A stretch of 54,793 nt of DNA from Collinsella sp. (GTDB lineage Bacteria > Actinomycetota > Coriobacteriia > Coriobacteriales > Coriobacteriaceae), in assembly GCA_029264355.1 (NCBI GenBank), contig JARIBW010000053.1:1-54793 (forward strand). Direction: 5' to 3'. A model generated the notes under the pieces. The model was not told the origin of the DNA and made no database searches. It saw nothing but the letters and a program-made list of their open reading frames with translations. The translations under genes and the position numbers were made by a program. Numbering within the stretch: position 1 is the stretch's first letter; every line of letters begins with the position of its first letter. Positions 1-8,192 of this stretch are shown piece by piece.

Positions 1-42
1 CGCGCGGCGCCCCCTTGAACAACCGAAGCCCAACGTGCGCGG

Positions 43-1839
43 CTACTCCAAGCGGAGGCCGACCTCCCTGAGCTGAGCCGCCCCAACCTCGGACGGCGCG
101 GAGGACATGAGGTCCGAACCGCTGCTCGTCTTGGGGAACGCCATGACGTCGCGTATGGAGTCGGTACCGGCGAGCAGCATGCACACGCGGTCGAGGCCGA
201 GCGCGAAACCGCCCATCGGCGGGGCGCCGAACTCGAGCGCCTCCATGAGGAAGCCGAACTGGGCGCGGGCGCGCTCCTCGGAAAAGCCCATGAACTCGAG
301 CATCTTGAGCTGGAGCCCGGCATCGTGGATACGCATGCCGCCGCCGCCGGCCTCAAAGCCGTCCATGACGAAGTCGTAGGTGCAAGACCCCATCTTGAGG
401 GGATCCTCGTCGAGCAGATGGAGCTCGTCGACGTGCGGCAAGGTGAAGGGCTGATGCTCGGCCTCGTAACGCTGGCCCTCCTCATCCCAATGGAACAGCG
501 GGAAGTCCACGACCCAGAGGAACTCGTGGCCCTCGCGCGGGACATCGAGGGCATCGGCCATATGAGAGCGCATGCCGCCGAGAATCTCATCGGCCTCCAG
601 ACGCGGGCCGGCGGCGAACATGACGAGGTCACCGGGCTCGACGCCCATGCGCTCGCGCAGCAGGTCCATCTCACCGTCGGCGAAGAATTTGACAATCGGG
701 CTGTTCACGGAGCCGTCCTCGCGGAAGGCGATCCATGCGAGGCCCTTGGCGCCAAAAGTCGCGGCGACCTTGGCGAGCTTGTCGATCTGAGCGCGCGGCC
801 AAGCGCCGGCGCCCTTTGCGTTGATGGCCTTCACCACATGGCCCTCGGTGGTCGCGGCGGAGGCGAACACCTTGAAGGAGGAATCGGGGAACACGTCGGT
901 CAGATCGACGAGCTCCATGCCGTAGCGGGTGTCGGGCTTGTCGGAGCCATAGGTGTCCATGGCGTCCCAGTAGGAGATGCGGCGCAGCGGCGTGGGCATC
1001 TCCACGCCGACGCGGGCGAAGGCATCGGACAAGACGTCCTCGATCTGGGACATGACGTCGTCCTGCTCGACGAAGCTCATCTCGATATCGACCTGGGTGA
1101 ACTCGGGCTGGCGGTCGGCGCGCAGGTCCTCATCGCGGAAGCACTTGGCAACCTGGTAGTAGCGCTCAACGCCACCGACCATGAGAAGCTGCTTGAGCAG
1201 CTGCGGGGACTGCGGCAGGGCGTAGAAGCTGCCGGGCTGCAGGCGGCTCGGCACCACGAAGTCGCGCGCCCCCTCCGGCGTGGACTTGAAGAGCGCGGGC
1301 GTCTCGACCTCGGTGAAGGCTCGGTCGTGGAGCGCGGAGCGGATGGCGAAGGTGAAATCGGAGCGCAGGCGCAGGCGCGCGGCCATCTCCGGACGGCGCA
1401 GGTCCAGGTAGCGGTAACGCAGGCGCGTGTCCTCGGCTGTCTCGATGCCGTCCTCGATCTGGAACGGCGGGGTCTTGGAGCGGTTGAGCACGGTGGCATG
1501 GTCGATGAGGACCTCGATCTCGCCGGTGGCGAGCTTGGGGTTCACCGCATCCTCGCCGCGGTAGCGCACGACGCCATGCACGCAGATGGGCCACTCGGGG
1601 CGCATGGTCTCGGCGATCTTGAAGGCATCGCCATCGGAATGCTCGGGGTCGAAGTTGATCTGCGTGATGCCCTCGCGATCGCGCAGGTCGCAGAAAATCA
1701 GACCGCCGTGATCGCGGCGGCGGCTCACCCAACCGGTGAGGGTGACTTCCTCGCCGATGTTGGCGGCGCGAAGCTCGCCGCACGTGTGGGTGTGCATGCA
1801 ATGCATGTTGGCGGGGTTGGTGGCAGGCGTCTCGGCCAT
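43..1839 (-). CDS. aspS: Aspartyl-tRNA synthetase (bacterial type)
   Basis: Class II aminoacyl-tRNA synthetase that charges tRNA-Asp in the cytoplasm. The 598-residue product has an N-terminal OB-fold anticodon-binding domain (about 20-125), catalytic signatures such as RYLDLRRPEM, TPEGARDFVVPSR, FRDEDLRADRQPEFTQ and the C-terminal GLDR motif, and a GAD insertion domain between them, as expected for the long bacterial form. GAGGAGGG lies just upstream of this ATG and supports the start; a later ATG at codon 15 is possible. Residue His44 in RRRDHGG sits where E. coli AspRS has Leu; His there is associated with non-discriminating enzymes that also charge tRNA-Asn, so GatCAB-dependent Asn-tRNA synthesis is possible (inference). 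It stands alone on the minus strand downstream of ppc. Confidence 0.97.
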   Translation of the reverse strand: MAETPATNPANMHCMHTHTCGELRAANIGEEVTLTGWVSRRRDHGGLIFCDLRDREGITQINFDPEHSDGDAFKIAETMRPEWPICVHGVVRYRGEDAVNPKLATGEIEVLIDHATVLNRSKTPPFQIEDGIETAEDTRLRYRYLDLRRPEMAARLRLRSDFTFAIRSALHDRAFTEVETPALFKSTPEGARDFVVPSRLQPGSFYALPQSPQLLKQLLMVGGVERYYQVAKCFRDEDLRADRQPEFTQVDIEMSFVEQDDVMSQIEDVLSDAFARVGVEMPTPLRRISYWDAMDTYGSDKPDTRYGMELVDLTDVFPDSSFKVFASAATTEGHVVKAINAKGAGAWPRAQIDKLAKVAATFGAKGLAWIAFREDGSVNSPIVKFFADGEMDLLRERMGVEPGDLVMFAAGPRLEADEILGGMRSHMADALDVPREGHEFLWVVDFPLFHWDEEGQRYEAEHQPFTLPHVDELHLLDEDPLKMGSCTYDFVMDGFEAGGGGMRIHDAGLQLKMLEFMGFSEERARAQFGFLMEALEFGAPPMGGFALGLDRVCMLLAGTDSIRDVMAFPKTSSGSDLMSSAPSEVGAAQLREVGLRLE

Positions 1840-2046
1840 AAGCCCTCCTCATGATCTGCGCCGCCCCGTGCCGTGAACGGGCGGCTGATGTACAGACTGC
1901 CGGGGCGCGTAGACAGCGCGGCCCGGCATATCGCAACGCGTCGGCGGGATCGGGCCGATCAGCCCGCCCGCACCTCCTGGGCCCGCGGCGGGAAACACCC
2001 CACCGCGTACGGCCATCACGTGCGACAGCTCACTAGGATAGCGGAA

Positions 2047-2080
2047 AGCCCGGCACTTTATCACAGAAGAGTGCCGGGCT
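2047..2080 (-). terminator. Probable transcription terminator downstream of ppc
   Basis: A perfect 11-bp inverted repeat (AGCCCGGCACT / AGTGCCGGGCT) with a 12-nt loop, followed on the minus strand by a short T run (TTTCC). It lies between the end of ppc and the aspS start, so it may end ppc transcription. The T tract is weak. Confidence 0.55.
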
Positions 2081-2144
2081 CACGCCGTCTTAACAGGTTC
2101 GCAACTCAAGGCCCGGGCCAAATTGCCCATGGGCCAAACAACAC

Positions 2145-2198
2145 TGCCTATGAAAATATGCCGTTCAGGTGATCCCAAACGGCATGTTTCCATAGGCA
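2145..2198. repeat. Long hairpin repeat of the TTGCCTATGG family (copy 1)
   Basis: Two 21-nt arms (2145-2165 and 2178-2198) are inverted copies with only two differences, both of which would be G-U pairs in one RNA strand, around a 12-nt loop. The arm starts TGCCTATG and ends ATGCCGTT. A hairpin with the same arm ends recurs at 9762-9818, so this is a dispersed repeat rather than a one-off terminator. No T run follows. The rest of 1840-2277 shows no coding potential I can support. Confidence 0.7.
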
Positions 2199-2277
2199 AT
2201 TGCCGAGTCGTGAGCGAGAGCGGAGCCGCGGCCGCCGACGCGGGCCGCGGGTCGCGGGTCGCGGGTCACGGGGCGAT

Positions 2278-5103
2278 TTACCCTGTGTTCTGGAGTCCCG
2301 CCGAGACGCCGGTGACGGTTTCCAGCACCAGGCTCATGAACTCGACCTTGGCCTCCTCGGACAACTCGTCCTGGTTGGCGCGGACCTCGCGCAACGCGCG
2401 GACCTGGGCGAGCGACAGCGCATCGACGAACGGGTTGCGCATGCGCACGGCCTGGCCGAGCACGCGACGATGCTCGAGCGGCCACGCGTCGCCCACGATG
2501 CGAAGCACCCAGGAGCGCGTGAGCATCATCTCGTCGAACACCTTGTCCGCCAGATCGGTGCGATCGCCGAGCGCCAGATACATCTTGGCGATGCGATTGT
2601 CCGTCTTGGCGATCGACATCTCGATGTTGTCGATGAAGGTGCTGAACAGGGGCCACTCACGGTAGGCGCGCCGCAACAACTCCAAATCGCCCAGCTTCTC
2701 GCAGGCAGTGCCCAATCCATACCAGGCGGCCAGATTGATGCGCGCCTGGCTCCAGGAGAACACCCAGGGAATCGTGCGCAGGTCGTCGAGCGACTTGGCG
2801 CCCAGGCCGCGCTTGGCCGGACGGCTGCCGATGGGCAGCAGGCCCACCTCGGTGAGCGGCGTCACGGTGGAGAACCACGGCGTGAAATCCTCCGTGTTCA
2901 GAAGGTCGAGATAGCGCTCGTGGCTGGCCTCGTTGAGAACGGCGGCCATGCCGGCGTAACGGGCGGTCATCTCGGTGTTCACGCGCTCGACGGACGGCGC
3001 GGAGCTGAGCAGCGTGGCCGCGGCGACGGACTCCACGTGGCGCTGGGCGAGCGCCGGGTTGCCGTAGCGGGCGAAGATGACCTCTCCCTGCTCCGTCACC
3101 TTGAAGAAGCAGTTGACCGAACCCGCCGGCTGGGCGAGCACCGCGCGATTGGCGGGACCGCCGCCGCGGCCGACGGCACCGCCGCGGCCGTGCATGAGCA
3201 CGAGGTCGATATCGTGCCTCTCGGCCCACGCGACGATGCGCTCCTCGGCCGAATGCAGTGCGAGGGTGGCGGTGGTGGGGCCGGCGTCCTTGGAGGAGTC
3301 GGAGTAGCCGAGCATGATCTCCATGCGCCGGCCGGACTCGGTCAGGCGCTTTTGCACCGCGGGGATGGCGAGCATCTCCTCGAGGACGTCGACGCATCCC
3401 TCCAGGTCCTCGAGTTGCTCGAACAGCGGAATCACGTCGAGCGTGGGAACGTCCTCGGCGTGGGCGAACGCAAGGTTGGCCAGCTCGTAAACATCGGCCA
3501 CATGCCCGGCGCTCTTCGTGAAGGAGATGATGTAGCGGCGGGCCATCTTCTGGCCGAAGCGCTTCTGGATGGACCCGATGGCGCGGAAGGTGTCGAGCAC
3601 CTCGCGCGTCATGGGCGCGAGGTCGCCGTGGACGCCGTGCTCGCGAATATCGGCCAGGGCGCGGCTGTGAACCACGGAATGCTGGCGGAACTCCATCTCC
3701 ACCATGTGGAATCCGAAGGTCTCGACCTGCCAGATGAGCGTCTGCACGGGGCCGTAGGCGGCACGGCGGGCGCCGGCGGCGGCGAGCGAGCGCTGGACGA
3801 TGCGCAGGTCCTCGAGGAACTCCTCGGCCGTGTGGTACATGGTGTCGGCGTTGCGCGTCACGGTGGCATCCAGGCGAGCGGCCATGACGAGCATGACGGC
3901 GCGATGCGGCTCGGCGTGCGAGATCTCGCGAGCACGGGCGGTGAGGACCTCGCTCATCTCGACCTGATGGCTCCAAAGATTGCGCAACTCGTCGGAGGGA
4001 CTCGTGTAGGTGGCCTCGAGCGTGAGGTTGCGGCCCACGCGACGGCACTTGTCCGCGAGCTTGGAGATCATGTGCGTGGCGTACTTGGCGGCGACCTGGC
4101 GACTCACCTTGGCGGTGACATTGGGGTTTCCATCGCGGTCGGAACCGATCCAGCTGCCGGGATGGAAGAACGCCGGGCACGCGGGCGGGACCGTGCCCGC
4201 GGCCTCCCCCAAGACCCAGTCGTCGAAGCGGCGGTAGATCACCGGAATGGTGTCGAACAACGTCCTATCGAAGATGTCGATGATGGTCTCGGCCTCTTCG
4301 ACCGGCGTGGGCTTTTTGAGCGCGATGGGGCTCGTGCGCACCAGGGCGTCGATCTCCTGCAGCATGTGGCGCTCGTTTTCCACGAGGTCGGAACCGCCCA
4401 TGTGCGGACGCTCCTCCAACAGCCGGGCGATGCGGCGGATCTTGCCCTCGACGGCCTTGCGACGCGCCTCGGTGGGGTGCGCGGTGAAGACGGGATGGAA
4501 CTCCAGGCGGGACAGCAAATCGGTCGCCTTGGAGGTGCCGACCTCCTCCGTGAGTCGATGGAACGCCACGGTGAGGGCGTTCACCGGATCGACCGCGTCC
4601 TCGGTGGGCACGTCGCGCTCGCGCTCACGCAGCTTGACCACGCGGTAATTCTCCTCGGACAGGTTTGCGAGGTGGAAGAATGCGGTGAACGCGCGGACGA
4701 TGACCTGGGCCTGATCCATGGGCAGGGAATCGATGAGCGCCACGGCGTCGCGGAAGGCGCGCGCGGAGGGCGTGTCGCTCGCGGGCATCCCCTGGGCATC
4801 CACGGCCTCGCCATCGGCCTCCGCTCCGGGGTCGCCGGCGTTGGCACGGACCACGTTCATCATGAGCTCGTCGAAGACGTCGAGCACCTTCGCGTCATAC
4901 TCGCGCAAGACGCGGCGCTCGAGACGCAGGAACAGCGCGAGGTTGTCGCGAAGCTCGGCGGGGATGTCGATATCGGATAGGACCTCGACGGCCGCCGCCA
5001 GGTCGGTCAGGTCGATGCGGCGGGTGCCGGACATCACGTCGGCGACCATGTCGCCGGTGATGAGGTCTCCGAGCTGCCGCCCTGCAGACGTATTCTCTGC
5101 CAC
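2278..5103 (-). CDS. ppc: Phosphoenolpyruvate carboxylase
   Basis: Carboxylates phosphoenolpyruvate with bicarbonate to oxaloacetate, an anaplerotic cytoplasmic step. The 941-residue product has the full set of family signatures: FTAHPTEA with catalytic His209, GSWIGSDRDGNPNVT, LGYSDSSKDAG, the glycine-rich HGRGGAVGRGGGP, and the C-terminal QNTG that closes the active site. Length is typical for bacterial Ppc, with a short acidic insert near residues 90-110. It starts at GTG, four bases after AAGGAGG. A promoter-like pair lies about 100 bp upstream. Gene order with aspS and hisS is co-directional, but hairpins and repeats separate them, so it is probably its own transcription unit. Confidence 0.97.
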   Translation of the reverse strand: MAENTSAGRQLGDLITGDMVADVMSGTRRIDLTDLAAAVEVLSDIDIPAELRDNLALFLRLERRVLREYDAKVLDVFDELMMNVVRANAGDPGAEADGEAVDAQGMPASDTPSARAFRDAVALIDSLPMDQAQVIVRAFTAFFHLANLSEENYRVVKLRERERDVPTEDAVDPVNALTVAFHRLTEEVGTSKATDLLSRLEFHPVFTAHPTEARRKAVEGKIRRIARLLEERPHMGGSDLVENERHMLQEIDALVRTSPIALKKPTPVEEAETIIDIFDRTLFDTIPVIYRRFDDWVLGEAAGTVPPACPAFFHPGSWIGSDRDGNPNVTAKVSRQVAAKYATHMISKLADKCRRVGRNLTLEATYTSPSDELRNLWSHQVEMSEVLTARAREISHAEPHRAVMLVMAARLDATVTRNADTMYHTAEEFLEDLRIVQRSLAAAGARRAAYGPVQTLIWQVETFGFHMVEMEFRQHSVVHSRALADIREHGVHGDLAPMTREVLDTFRAIGSIQKRFGQKMARRYIISFTKSAGHVADVYELANLAFAHAEDVPTLDVIPLFEQLEDLEGCVDVLEEMLAIPAVQKRLTESGRRMEIMLGYSDSSKDAGPTTATLALHSAEERIVAWAERHDIDLVLMHGRGGAVGRGGGPANRAVLAQPAGSVNCFFKVTEQGEVIFARYGNPALAQRHVESVAAATLLSSAPSVERVNTEMTARYAGMAAVLNEASHERYLDLLNTEDFTPWFSTVTPLTEVGLLPIGSRPAKRGLGAKSLDDLRTIPWVFSWSQARINLAAWYGLGTACEKLGDLELLRRAYREWPLFSTFIDNIEMSIAKTDNRIAKMYLALGDRTDLADKVFDEMMLTRSWVLRIVGDAWPLEHRRVLGQAVRMRNPFVDALSLAQVRALREVRANQDELSEEAKVEFMSLVLETVTGVSAGLQNTG

Positions 5104-5198
5104 GCTACCTCCTTATATGCAGGCACGGACGCTCCAAGGGACTCCGTGCGACCGCACTATTATAGGCGGGCAATGCGTCACCCACCAACTACTTTAGT

Positions 5199-5226
5199 CT
5201 GATAGAGTACCTCTCCCGCTTTTCAA
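5199..5226 (-). promoter_or_regulatory. Candidate ppc promoter
   Basis: On the minus strand TTGAAA (5226-5221) and TATCAG (5204-5199) are separated by 16 bp, a reasonable -35/-10 pair about 100 bp before the ppc GTG. No operator is evident. Confidence 0.4.
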
Positions 5227-5262
5227 CAAATAATCGGCGAGCGGCGCGGAGATCCCGACGGA

Positions 5263-5401
5263 TGGCCGCGCCCGCACCGAACGCGCCCACGCTGGCCGCG
5301 CCCGCACCGAACGCGCCCACGCTGGCCGCGCCCGCGCCGAACGCGCCCGCGCTGGCCGCGCCCGCGCCGAACGCGCCCACGCTGGCCGCGCCCGCGCCGA
5401 A
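5263..5401. repeat. 30-bp GC-rich tandem repeat, about 4.6 copies
   Basis: Copies begin at 5263, 5293, 5323, 5353 and 5383 (partial). The unit reads TGGCCGCGCCCGCACCGAAC followed by GCGCCCACGC, with a few A/G and A/C substitutions. It fills the gap between the hisS stop and the ppc promoter. The 30-bp period keeps frames open on both strands (A/P/N-rich or G/A-rich decapeptides), but no start with a ribosome site supports translation. Confidence 0.9.
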
Positions 5402-5449
5402 GATGCGGCGGGACCATTCTCCCCGCCGCGACCACGGGATTCGGCCCCC

Positions 5450-6760
5450 CTACAGCCCCGCGATGACCTCGGCGGCGTCGGAGCGCTCGATCAGCCTCTC
5501 CTCGTGGGTGGCCATGTCGCGCAGCTTGACCTTGCCGGCAGCCAGCTCGTCGCCGCCGATGATCACGATATGCGAGGCGTTGAGCTTGTCGGCGAGCTTG
5601 AATTGGGCCTTGAGCGACTTGCCCTGATAGTCGCACTCGGTGCGGACCCCCCGACCGCGCAGCTCGAGCGCGAGCGCGAAGACCTCGTCCCTCAAATCGG
5701 CGCCGGCGTTGGCGACGAACACGCAGCGGTCGACGACGCGATCCATCTCCTTGCCGAACGCCTCGAGCGCGAGCGCGACGCGCTCGAAACCGACTGCGAA
5801 GCCGACGCCCGGCGTGGGCTTGCCGCCCTCGAGCTCGACCAGGCCATCGTAGCGACCGCCGCCGCCGATGGACCCGACGCCCGCGCCGGGGGCCTCGACC
5901 TCGAACACGGTGCGGGTGTAATAGTCCAAGCCGCGGACGAGCGTGGGGTCCTCGATGTAGGCGATACCCGCCGCGTCCAGGTACCGCTTGACCTTTGCAT
6001 AGTGCTCACGGCACTCGTCGCACAGGGAATCCGGCATCAGCGGGGCGCCCTGCATGATCTCGCGGCAATGCGGGTTCTTGCAGTCGAAGGCGCGCAGCGG
6101 GTTGAGCTCCGCGCGCTCGCGGCACTCGTCGCACATCTCGTCCTCATGGTCGAGGATGAACCGGCGCACGGACTCGCGATATGCGGGACGGCACGCCGGG
6201 TCGCCCATGGAGTTGATCAGCAGGCGAAGCTGGGAGAGATCGAATCCAAGGCGCTCGTAGAAACGCATGAGCATGATGATGCACTCGGCGTCGGCGGACG
6301 CGTCGGGCGCGCCCAGCCACTCGATGCCGACCTGATGGAACTGGCGCAGACGCCCCTTCTGGGGACGCTCGCCTCGAAACATCGCCTCGGCGTACCATGC
6401 CTTGAACGGGGCCGAACCCTGTGGCACCAGGTTATTCTCCACCACCGCGCGAACAACGCCGGCCGTTCCCTCGGGGCGCAGGGCGAGGCGCTGCTTGGCC
6501 TTGAGCTTCGCATCGGTGCCCTCCGCGAGGACGCGCTCGAAATTGGCGCCGGAAAAAACGCGGAACATCTCCTTGCGGACCACATCGGTGGACTGGCCGA
6601 TACCGTGCACGAACACGTCGAGCTGCTCGATCGCCGGGGTCTCGATGGGGTCGAACCCAAACGGCCCGAACACCTCGGCCGCGACCTCCTGCATCTTCTG
6701 CCAAGCGCGCATATCGCGCCCGATGAGGTCCTTGGTACCCTCTGCTCGCTGTGCCTGCAT
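5450..6760 (-). CDS. hisS: Histidyl-tRNA synthetase
   Basis: Class II synthetase charging tRNA-His. The 436-residue product shows motif 2 (FRGERPQKGRLRQFHQVG), the HisRS-specific histidine-binding segment LVRGLDYYTRTVFE, the glycine-rich GGGGRYDGLVE, the terminal motif GVGFAVGFERV, and a C-terminal anticodon-binding domain from about residue 330. A four-cysteine-rich stretch (CDECRE...CKNPHC...CDEC) in the insertion domain may bind zinc; this is common in Gram-positive-type HisRS. The start chosen (MQAQRAEGTKDLIG) follows AAGGAGAGG by about five bases; the frame stays open upstream, but that extension has no family support. A TATAAT box lies about 60 bp upstream. Confidence 0.96.
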   Translation of the reverse strand: MQAQRAEGTKDLIGRDMRAWQKMQEVAAEVFGPFGFDPIETPAIEQLDVFVHGIGQSTDVVRKEMFRVFSGANFERVLAEGTDAKLKAKQRLALRPEGTAGVVRAVVENNLVPQGSAPFKAWYAEAMFRGERPQKGRLRQFHQVGIEWLGAPDASADAECIIMLMRFYERLGFDLSQLRLLINSMGDPACRPAYRESVRRFILDHEDEMCDECRERAELNPLRAFDCKNPHCREIMQGAPLMPDSLCDECREHYAKVKRYLDAAGIAYIEDPTLVRGLDYYTRTVFEVEAPGAGVGSIGGGGRYDGLVELEGGKPTPGVGFAVGFERVALALEAFGKEMDRVVDRCVFVANAGADLRDEVFALALELRGRGVRTECDYQGKSLKAQFKLADKLNASHIVIIGGDELAAGKVKLRDMATHEERLIERSDAAEVIAGL

Positions 6761-6820
6761 GTGGCCTCTCCTTCGCATATCCCCCCGGCGTCCCCCGGGC
6801 GGTACATAGTCAATCTCCTC

Positions 6821-6826
6821 ATTATA
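6821..6826 (-). promoter_or_regulatory. Candidate -10 box for hisS
   Basis: A perfect TATAAT on the minus strand about 60 bp before the hisS ATG. I see no good -35 hexamer at the usual spacing, so this is only suggestive. The intergenic region is divergent with the aldolase-like gene. Confidence 0.3.
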
Positions 6827-6956
6827 GGGGCAGATGCGGATGAGCCCCGGCATTTTCCACGCGTTATACTTCGTTTTGGCAGCGTGCGTCGCCGAACCTC
6901 GCCGCGACCCGCATGCCGCCCTACGCCCAACTCCCGTACACATGAAGGGGCAGGAC

Positions 6957-8024
6957 ATGCACCAGTTCCGAAACGACTACTCCGAGGGCGCCGCACCCGA
7001 GATGCTCGACGCGCTCATCCGCACGAACGGCGAACAGGCGCCCGGATACGGCGTCGACCCGTATTGCGAGCATGCCGCCGACCTGATTCGCGAGGCATGC
7101 GCCCAACCCGATGCCTTCGTGCAGTTCATCCCCGGCGGCACCGCGGCCAACGCCGTGTGCATCTCCGCCTTCACAGAGGACTTCGAGGGACCCATCCTCG
7201 CCGCCGACGCGCACCCCACCGCGCACGAGACCGGCGCTATCGAGGCCTGCGGCCGCCGCATCCTCGCCACGCGCGATGCCCTCGGCATCCTCACCCCTGC
7301 CGAGGTGGAGCGCATGCACCGCGACTCCATCGCAGGCGGGTGCCACTGCACGCGCCCCGCGATGCTCTACTTCTCCAACACGTCCGAGTTCGGGCATGTC
7401 TATACGCGCGCGGAGTTCGACGCGCTGTGCGATGTGGCGGAGAGGCTCGATTTGGCCGTGTACGTCGACGGCGCGCGCATGGCCAGCGCGCTCGCCGCGC
7501 CCGGCGGCGATCTCACGCTCGAGCATGTGACCGAGCGCGCCGACGCGTTCACGCTCGGCGGCACCAAGGCGGGCATGCTCTTCGGCGAGGCGCTTGTGGT
7601 GAACCCGCGGTCCAAGCGCGGCCGGCGCGCCATCGAGCGCATCCCCTACCTCGTCAAGCGAGGTGGGCATATGACCGCCAAGGGGCGCCTCATGGGCGTG
7701 CAGTACGGCGCGGCGTTCACGCGCGCCGCGGACGGCTCGCTCCCCTACCTCTCCCACGCCGCGCGCGCGAACGAGTGCGCCTGCCTGCTCGCCCGCGGCC
7801 TCGAGGACGCCGGATTCGAACCGTACGTGCACACGAACGGCAACCAGCAGTTCTTCTGGTTCGAACCCGACGACGCCGCGCGCATCACCGAGGCATGCGG
7901 CGCCGAAGTCACGCCCGCGCTCGATCCCGCGGGCCGCGGGCGCGTCCTGCTGCGCTTTGTGACGAGCTGGACCTGCCGTCCCGAGCATGTCGAGGAGCTG
8001 ATGGGGTTCATCGCCGCGCTGTAA
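6957..8024 (+). CDS. PLP-dependent beta-eliminating lyase / threonine-aldolase family protein
   Basis: Fold-type I PLP enzyme of the low-specificity L-threonine aldolase / aromatic amino acid beta-lyase group, 355 residues. Visible features are the N-terminal FRNDYSEGA, FIPGGTAANA, the cofactor-contacting VYVDGARM with the Asp that pairs with the pyridine nitrogen, and TLGGTKAGM, whose Lys is the probable Schiff-base residue. The start ATG follows AAGGGGCAGG; a second ATG 15 bases upstream is in frame. The likely reaction is cleavage of threonine or allo-threonine to glycine and acetaldehyde, but substrate cannot be fixed from sequence. It is monocistronic and ends at a bidirectional terminator. 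Confidence 0.85.
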   Translation: MHQFRNDYSEGAAPEMLDALIRTNGEQAPGYGVDPYCEHAADLIREACAQPDAFVQFIPGGTAANAVCISAFTEDFEGPILAADAHPTAHETGAIEACGRRILATRDALGILTPAEVERMHRDSIAGGCHCTRPAMLYFSNTSEFGHVYTRAEFDALCDVAERLDLAVYVDGARMASALAAPGGDLTLEHVTERADAFTLGGTKAGMLFGEALVVNPRSKRGRRAIERIPYLVKRGGHMTAKGRLMGVQYGAAFTRAADGSLPYLSHAARANECACLLARGLEDAGFEPYVHTNGNQQFFWFEPDDAARITEACGAEVTPALDPAGRGRVLLRFVTSWTCRPEHVEELMGFIAAL

Positions 8025-8160
8025 AGGGCCCGGGCACGCGGGCGCGCGTCGCGGGCTCGCGTCGCACGCGCGGCGCGCACATGTCCTACGCGCCGCCGCA
8101 CGGCGCGGGTGCGCATAGCCCGCACGGCGCCCGTGCCGCCGATCTCGCACAGCGTAAAGC

Positions 8161-8187
8161 AAAGGCGCCCGAGGACGGGCGCCTTTT
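8161..8187. terminator. Bidirectional terminator between convergent genes
   Basis: A perfect 10-bp stem (AAGGCGCCCG / CGGGCGCCTT) with a four-base loop, flanked by an A-rich side and TTTT. It lies between the aldolase-like gene and the convergent EamA gene and could stop both. Confidence 0.8.
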
Positions 8188-8192
8188 CACAT

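Noticed and set aside
325-1854. Long open frame of 509 codons antisense to aspS
   Set aside because: High-GC codon bias keeps opposite frames open; aspS has full family motifs and the antisense product has none.
1849-2172. Small frames between aspS and ppc
   Set aside because: They overlap hairpins, lack ribosome sites and have no recognisable product.
2200-4980. 926-codon open frame antisense to ppc
   Set aside because: Ppc motifs and length settle the coding strand; the other frame is a shadow.
5262-5627. Ala/Pro/Asn-rich repeat protein from the 30-bp repeats
   Set aside because: The frame runs antisense into hisS and has no ribosome site; the 30-bp period alone explains the open frame.
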